Shown here: positions 13,856 through 15,999 of the stretch, one piece after another | Layout: every line of letters starts with the position of its first letter | Numbering within the stretch: position 1 is the stretch's first letter | DNA from: Candidatus Dadabacteria bacterium UBA2774 | Lineage (GTDB): Bacteria > Desulfobacterota_D > UBA1144 > Nemesobacterales > UBA2774 | DNA: 15,999 nt | Assembly (NCBI GenBank): GCA_002352485.1 | Contig: DEIM01000185.1 | Coordinates: 673-16,671, forward strand | Direction: 5' to 3' | The notes under the pieces: generated by a model | Databases searched by the model: none | Told to the model about the DNA's origin: nothing | What the model saw: only the letters and a program-made list of their open reading frames with translations | Translations under genes and position numbers: made by a program

Positions 13856-15040
13856 ATGTCTATCGGTAATGGAAAAAGATTCGCTGATTCGCTCACAAAA
13901 ACAGTTACATTTTTAGTACTTACGGTCTTATCTTCGTTCCTTATTAGCTCCTCCTGTAATTCAGATGGCAAATCTTCCCTTGATCCAGAGCTTACTGAGA
14001 GACTCAGGCAAATTCTCACTGAAAATATGGAGGAATTTGGTATTCCGGGCGCATTGGTGGGCGTGTGGATTCCCGGAGAGGGGAATCTTATAATTGAACA
14101 AGGCGTATCTGATATTGATACCAATGAAGCTATTGAGAAAAACGATCATGTACGTATAGGTAGTGTCACAAAATCATTTACTGTGACTGTGATACTTCAG
14201 CTTGTTGGTGAGGGCATGTTAAGTTTGGATGACCCTTTAGAGAAGTTTTTCCCCGAAATAGAAAACAGTGATGCGACAGTCCGTGATTTGGCTAATATGA
14301 GAAGCGGGATATTTAATTATACCGAGGATCAGGATTTTGTGGTTTTACTGCTTGAGGATCTTCTAAGAAAATGGGCGCCTCAGGAATTGGTTGATGTGGC
14401 CGACAGCAATCTGCCCTATTTCGATCCCGGTCAGGGATGGCATTACTCCAATACCAGCACAGTTATATTGGGAATGATTATTGAGCAGGTTACCGGAAAT
14501 TTTGTGGGGGACGAGATTTATACGAGGATAATTGAGCCGCTTGGTCTTGGCGGTACAATTTACCCCACAACCCCCGACATACCTGTACCTTTTTCCAGAG
14601 GATATGTAGAATTCGACCCGGAAACCGGCCTTATGGATGTCACATTTTCTGAACCTTCCTCTTCCGCAGCTTCCGGTGCAATGATTTCGAGACTGTTGGA
14701 TTTGCGAAAGTGGAGTGAGGCATTAGGAATGGGGACGCTGCTTAAGGAAGAAATGCAGCAAGAGCGTATTAATAGCTTGGCTCCTATCATATTTGATCCA
14801 TGCGATGACGATGACCCTGATAGAGTGAAAAGAAGTTGTCCTGAATACGATAAATATGGACTTGGAATCGGAGAGATGGACGGTTGGATTGGACATACAG
14901 GGGAATATATAGGATACACATCTCTAGTGATGTTCGAGCCTGAAAGCGGGTCGGTAATTGTCATTATAATGAACATATTCGGCGTGGGAGAGCACGTTCC
15001 CACTAAAGTTTTTAGGGAATACGCTGAGATCCTGAATTGA
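13856..15040 (+). CDS. Beta-lactamase-family serine hydrolase
   Basis: 394 aa. Penicillin-binding/class C beta-lactamase fold: SVTK with nucleophile Ser103 and Lys106, the YSN motif at 197-199 (HYSNTS), and HTG at 347-349 in place of KTG. Family members include D-Ala-D-Ala carboxypeptidases, esterases and EstB-type enzymes, so a resistance role should not be assumed. The N-terminus has a hydrophobic segment ending LISSSCNSDG. The Cys suggests a lipoprotein, although Ser at -3 departs from a standard lipobox. A Cys- and Asp-rich insertion (DPCDDDDPDRVKRSCPEYD) lies about 80 residues before HTG, and its two cysteines could form a periplasmic disulphide. The frame also opens at a GTG two codons earlier (13850). 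The only ribosome-site candidate is a weak AGG. It lies between an intact TRASH-like gene and a broken one. Confidence 0.88.
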   Translation: MSIGNGKRFADSLTKTVTFLVLTVLSSFLISSSCNSDGKSSLDPELTERLRQILTENMEEFGIPGALVGVWIPGEGNLIIEQGVSDIDTNEAIEKNDHVRIGSVTKSFTVTVILQLVGEGMLSLDDPLEKFFPEIENSDATVRDLANMRSGIFNYTEDQDFVVLLLEDLLRKWAPQELVDVADSNLPYFDPGQGWHYSNTSTVILGMIIEQVTGNFVGDEIYTRIIEPLGLGGTIYPTTPDIPVPFSRGYVEFDPETGLMDVTFSEPSSSAASGAMISRLLDLRKWSEALGMGTLLKEEMQQERINSLAPIIFDPCDDDDPDRVKRSCPEYDKYGLGIGEMDGWIGHTGEYIGYTSLVMFEPESGSVIVIIMNIFGVGEHVPTKVFREYAEILN

Positions 15041-15071
15041 TCCGAGAAAACCACTTAGAAATAGGCTATGA

Positions 15072-15140
15072 AGACAAACCGTTTACTATTTTGAAAACGA
15101 GGAGAACCTTCAGAAGTTTGACCCTGTAACAACGAATTAG
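15072..15140 (+). pseudogene. Decayed 3' fragment of a second TRASH-like gene
   Basis: An in-frame stretch reads RQTVYYFENEENLQKFDPVT-TN and then stops. From the Val it is exactly as long (19 codons plus stop) as the end of the intact TRASH-like protein, VYYFESEENLEKYNVSAKN, and 11 of 19 residues are identical with most other changes conservative. The DNA is also alike (GT(C/T)TACTATTTTGA). A TGA lies directly upstream in frame (15069-15071) and no cysteine-containing part is present. Weaker resemblance upstream, around ATAGGC at 15061, is broken by shifts of frame. It follows the serine hydrolase stop by about 30 bases. Confidence 0.65.
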
Positions 15141-15173
15141 ACAGGGCATTTCATTCTTAAGTCAGTAAAAAAA

Positions 15174-15464
15174 TCAGGCCGCCACATTCAGAATTTGCCT
15201 GCTGACAGGTCCGTCGAGTAAGGCACGTATATGATCGAGCACTCCGGTTTCTTCGCGCCATTGGTAGTGCTTTTTATAGAGATCCTCCGAGGCCCATTTC
15301 TCAACCACGACCAAATTACCCGCGTCCTCAGAATCAATGCAAATCTCTATCGCCTCGCAACCCTCAAAGCTCCTTGTGTCTGACACTATTTTGGCATAGA
15401 AATCCACGGCCTTGGAGACACTTTCCTGCGTAAGCTTGGCGTCTATTATCAGCACTATACTCAT
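15174..15464 (-). CDS. ABM-domain protein, copy 1
   Basis: 96-aa single-domain protein of the antibiotic biosynthesis monooxygenase (ABM, dimeric alpha-beta barrel) superfamily. It begins MSIVLIIDAKL, with a GCEAIEICIDSEDAGNLVVVEKW core typical of YgiN/quinol-monooxygenase-like folds. HYQWREETG follows, then a conserved C-terminus ILNVAA. Such proteins act as cofactor-free oxygenases on quinols or polyphenols, or as small ligand-binding dimers; the substrate is unknown. An ATG ten codons upstream is in frame, but AGAGGTGA before this ATG and alignment with copy 2 from the same Met support 15464. It is 63/96 identical to copy 2, which lies 77 bases upstream. A TATAAT within that gap (15512-15507) could be a weak internal promoter. 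Confidence 0.85.
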   Translation of the reverse strand: MSIVLIIDAKLTQESVSKAVDFYAKIVSDTRSFEGCEAIEICIDSEDAGNLVVVEKWASEDLYKKHYQWREETGVLDHIRALLDGPVSRQILNVAA

Positions 15465-15541
15465 ATGGTTTTCACCTCTAATTGAAGTTGCCACAGCTCA
15501 TAACCGATTATAATATCGGACATGCCTTTAACCATTAAAAA

Positions 15542-15832
15542 TCAGACCGCGACGTTTAGAACACGCCTGCTCGGGGGTCCATCGAGGAAGGAACGCAGCT
15601 GATCGAGCACTCCTGTCTCTTCACGCCAGTGGTGGTATTTCTGATAATGCTCCATAGAAACCCACTTCTCTACAAGCACTAAATTGCCGGCGTCCTCGGA
15701 ATCAATACAAACATCGACCCCCTGACAGCCCTCAAAAGCCCTGGTGTCGGGAACAATCTCGGCAAAAAACTTCACAGCGTCTGAAATGCTCTCGGGCTTT
15801 AATTTTGCGTCTACTACTAGAACTATGCTCAT
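15542..15832 (-). CDS. ABM-domain protein, copy 2
   Basis: 96-aa ABM-superfamily protein, tandem paralogue of the gene that follows it. The regions shared with that paralogue are MSIVL, the CIDSEDAGNLV strand, WREETGVLD and the ending LNVA. An AGGAGG lies 7 bases before the ATG at 15832; a longer frame to 15880 would run back into the tRNA-Gln gene and is rejected. It begins 34 bases after the 3' end of tRNA-Gln with no terminator between, so the tRNA promoter may drive it. Confidence 0.85.
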   Translation of the reverse strand: MSIVLVVDAKLKPESISDAVKFFAEIVPDTRAFEGCQGVDVCIDSEDAGNLVLVEKWVSMEHYQKYHHWREETGVLDQLRSFLDGPPSRRVLNVAV

Positions 15833-15866
15833 GTGGGTTCCTCCTGATTTGGATAACAATAGTAGA

Positions 15867-15940
15867 TGGCTGGGGCACAAGGATTCGAACCTTGATCTTC
15901 GGATCCAGAGACCGACGTACTGCCCTTATACTATGCCCCA
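15867..15940 (-). tRNA. tRNA-Gln(CTG) with encoded CCA
   Basis: Minus-strand acceptor TGGGGCA pairs with TGCCCCA, then discriminator G and encoded CCA (15869-15867). The T1-A72 pair at the end of the acceptor is a hallmark of bacterial tRNA-Gln. The D arm is GTA...TAC, the anticodon arm TCGGT-CTCTGGA-TCCGA has anticodon CTG, and the T arm is CAAGG-TTCGAAT-CCTTG. The innermost anticodon-stem pair is a T-T mismatch. Confidence 0.93.
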
Positions 15941-15951
15941 GTAGAGCATTT

Positions 15952-15980
15952 AGTATTTATAATAATCCCTCAGCAGTCAA
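15952..15980 (-). promoter_or_regulatory. tRNA-Gln promoter
   Basis: Minus-strand TTGACT (15980-15975), 17-base spacer, AATACT (15957-15952). The start would fall a few bases before the mature 5' end at 15940. The remaining bases to the right edge show no gene. Confidence 0.45.
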
Positions 15981-15999
15981 GTACTTGATAGCTCTTCCC

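Noticed and set aside
14560..15054. 164-codon minus-strand frame opposite the serine hydrolase
   Set aside because: It overlaps the YSN-to-HTG coding region of a well-supported gene and shows only the low-complexity composition of an antisense shadow.
13850..15140. Insertion-sequence-mediated arrival of the serine hydrolase
   Set aside because: No terminal inverted repeats, target duplications or transposase remnant are visible. Only the TRASH-like fragment hints at rearrangement.
15867..15999. tRNA-Gln or tRNA-Ala as an integration site for a mobile element
   Set aside because: No integrase, no direct repeat of the tRNA 3' end in the window, and flanking genes look ordinary.
1..15999. CRISPR arrays or other short regular repeats
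   Set aside because: No regularly spaced direct repeats were seen on reading the window. The only notable duplications are the ABM pair and the TRASH-like fragment.

Overview
The window reads as chromosomal housekeeping and accessory DNA of an uncultured-type diderm (Gram-negative) bacterium. This rests on a phospholipid-type (Mla-like) ABC ATPase, several proteins with export signals, good Shine-Dalgarno sequences and sigma70-like promoters, and tRNA genes that encode their own CCA end. Base composition looks mid-range (mid-40s %GC by eye). I cannot place the phylum from this sequence. No integrase, transposase, CRISPR array, phage gene or recognisable defence system is visible.

Layout. 1-1270: the tail of an unknown gene faces a solitary MlaF-like ATPase that has its own near-consensus promoter. 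1237-2200: a phospholipid-type SAM methyltransferase, followed by a short independent transcription unit (promoter, about 140 nt, strong terminator) that holds no long ORF and may be a small RNA or encode a tiny peptide. 2193-3930: NAD(P)H-hydrate epimerase (nnrE) diverges from an exported acetoacetate-decarboxylase-like protein. Their promoters overlap. 3930-7650: a B12-binding-type radical SAM enzyme with a long structured leader, then an exported agmatine/peptidylarginine deiminase family protein, then an unknown secreted helical protein. 7736-12210, all on the minus strand: tRNA-Ala(CGC), a Ycf46-like AAA ATPase, leuA, a NIF3-family protein and a GlsB/YeaQ membrane protein. leuA, the AAA gene and glsB-nif3 each appear to have their own promoter. 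12374-15140, plus strand: a hexose-6-phosphate mutarotase, a secreted Cys-rich TRASH/YHS-like protein, a beta-lactamase-family serine hydrolase, and a decayed tail of a second TRASH-like gene. 15174-15999, minus strand: tRNA-Gln(CTG) leads into two tandem antibiotic-biosynthesis-monooxygenase (ABM) paralogues.

The genes do not form one pathway. The units that may work together are glsB-nif3 (probable operon), the ABM pair behind tRNA-Gln, and the set of exported proteins (ADC-like, deiminase, helical protein, TRASH-like, serine hydrolase), which suggests an active periplasm. The best candidates for something undescribed are the orphan small transcription unit near 2022-2197, the ADC-like protein that lacks the Schiff-base lysine, and the structured leader of the radical SAM gene. 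No convincing multi-gene novel system is visible.
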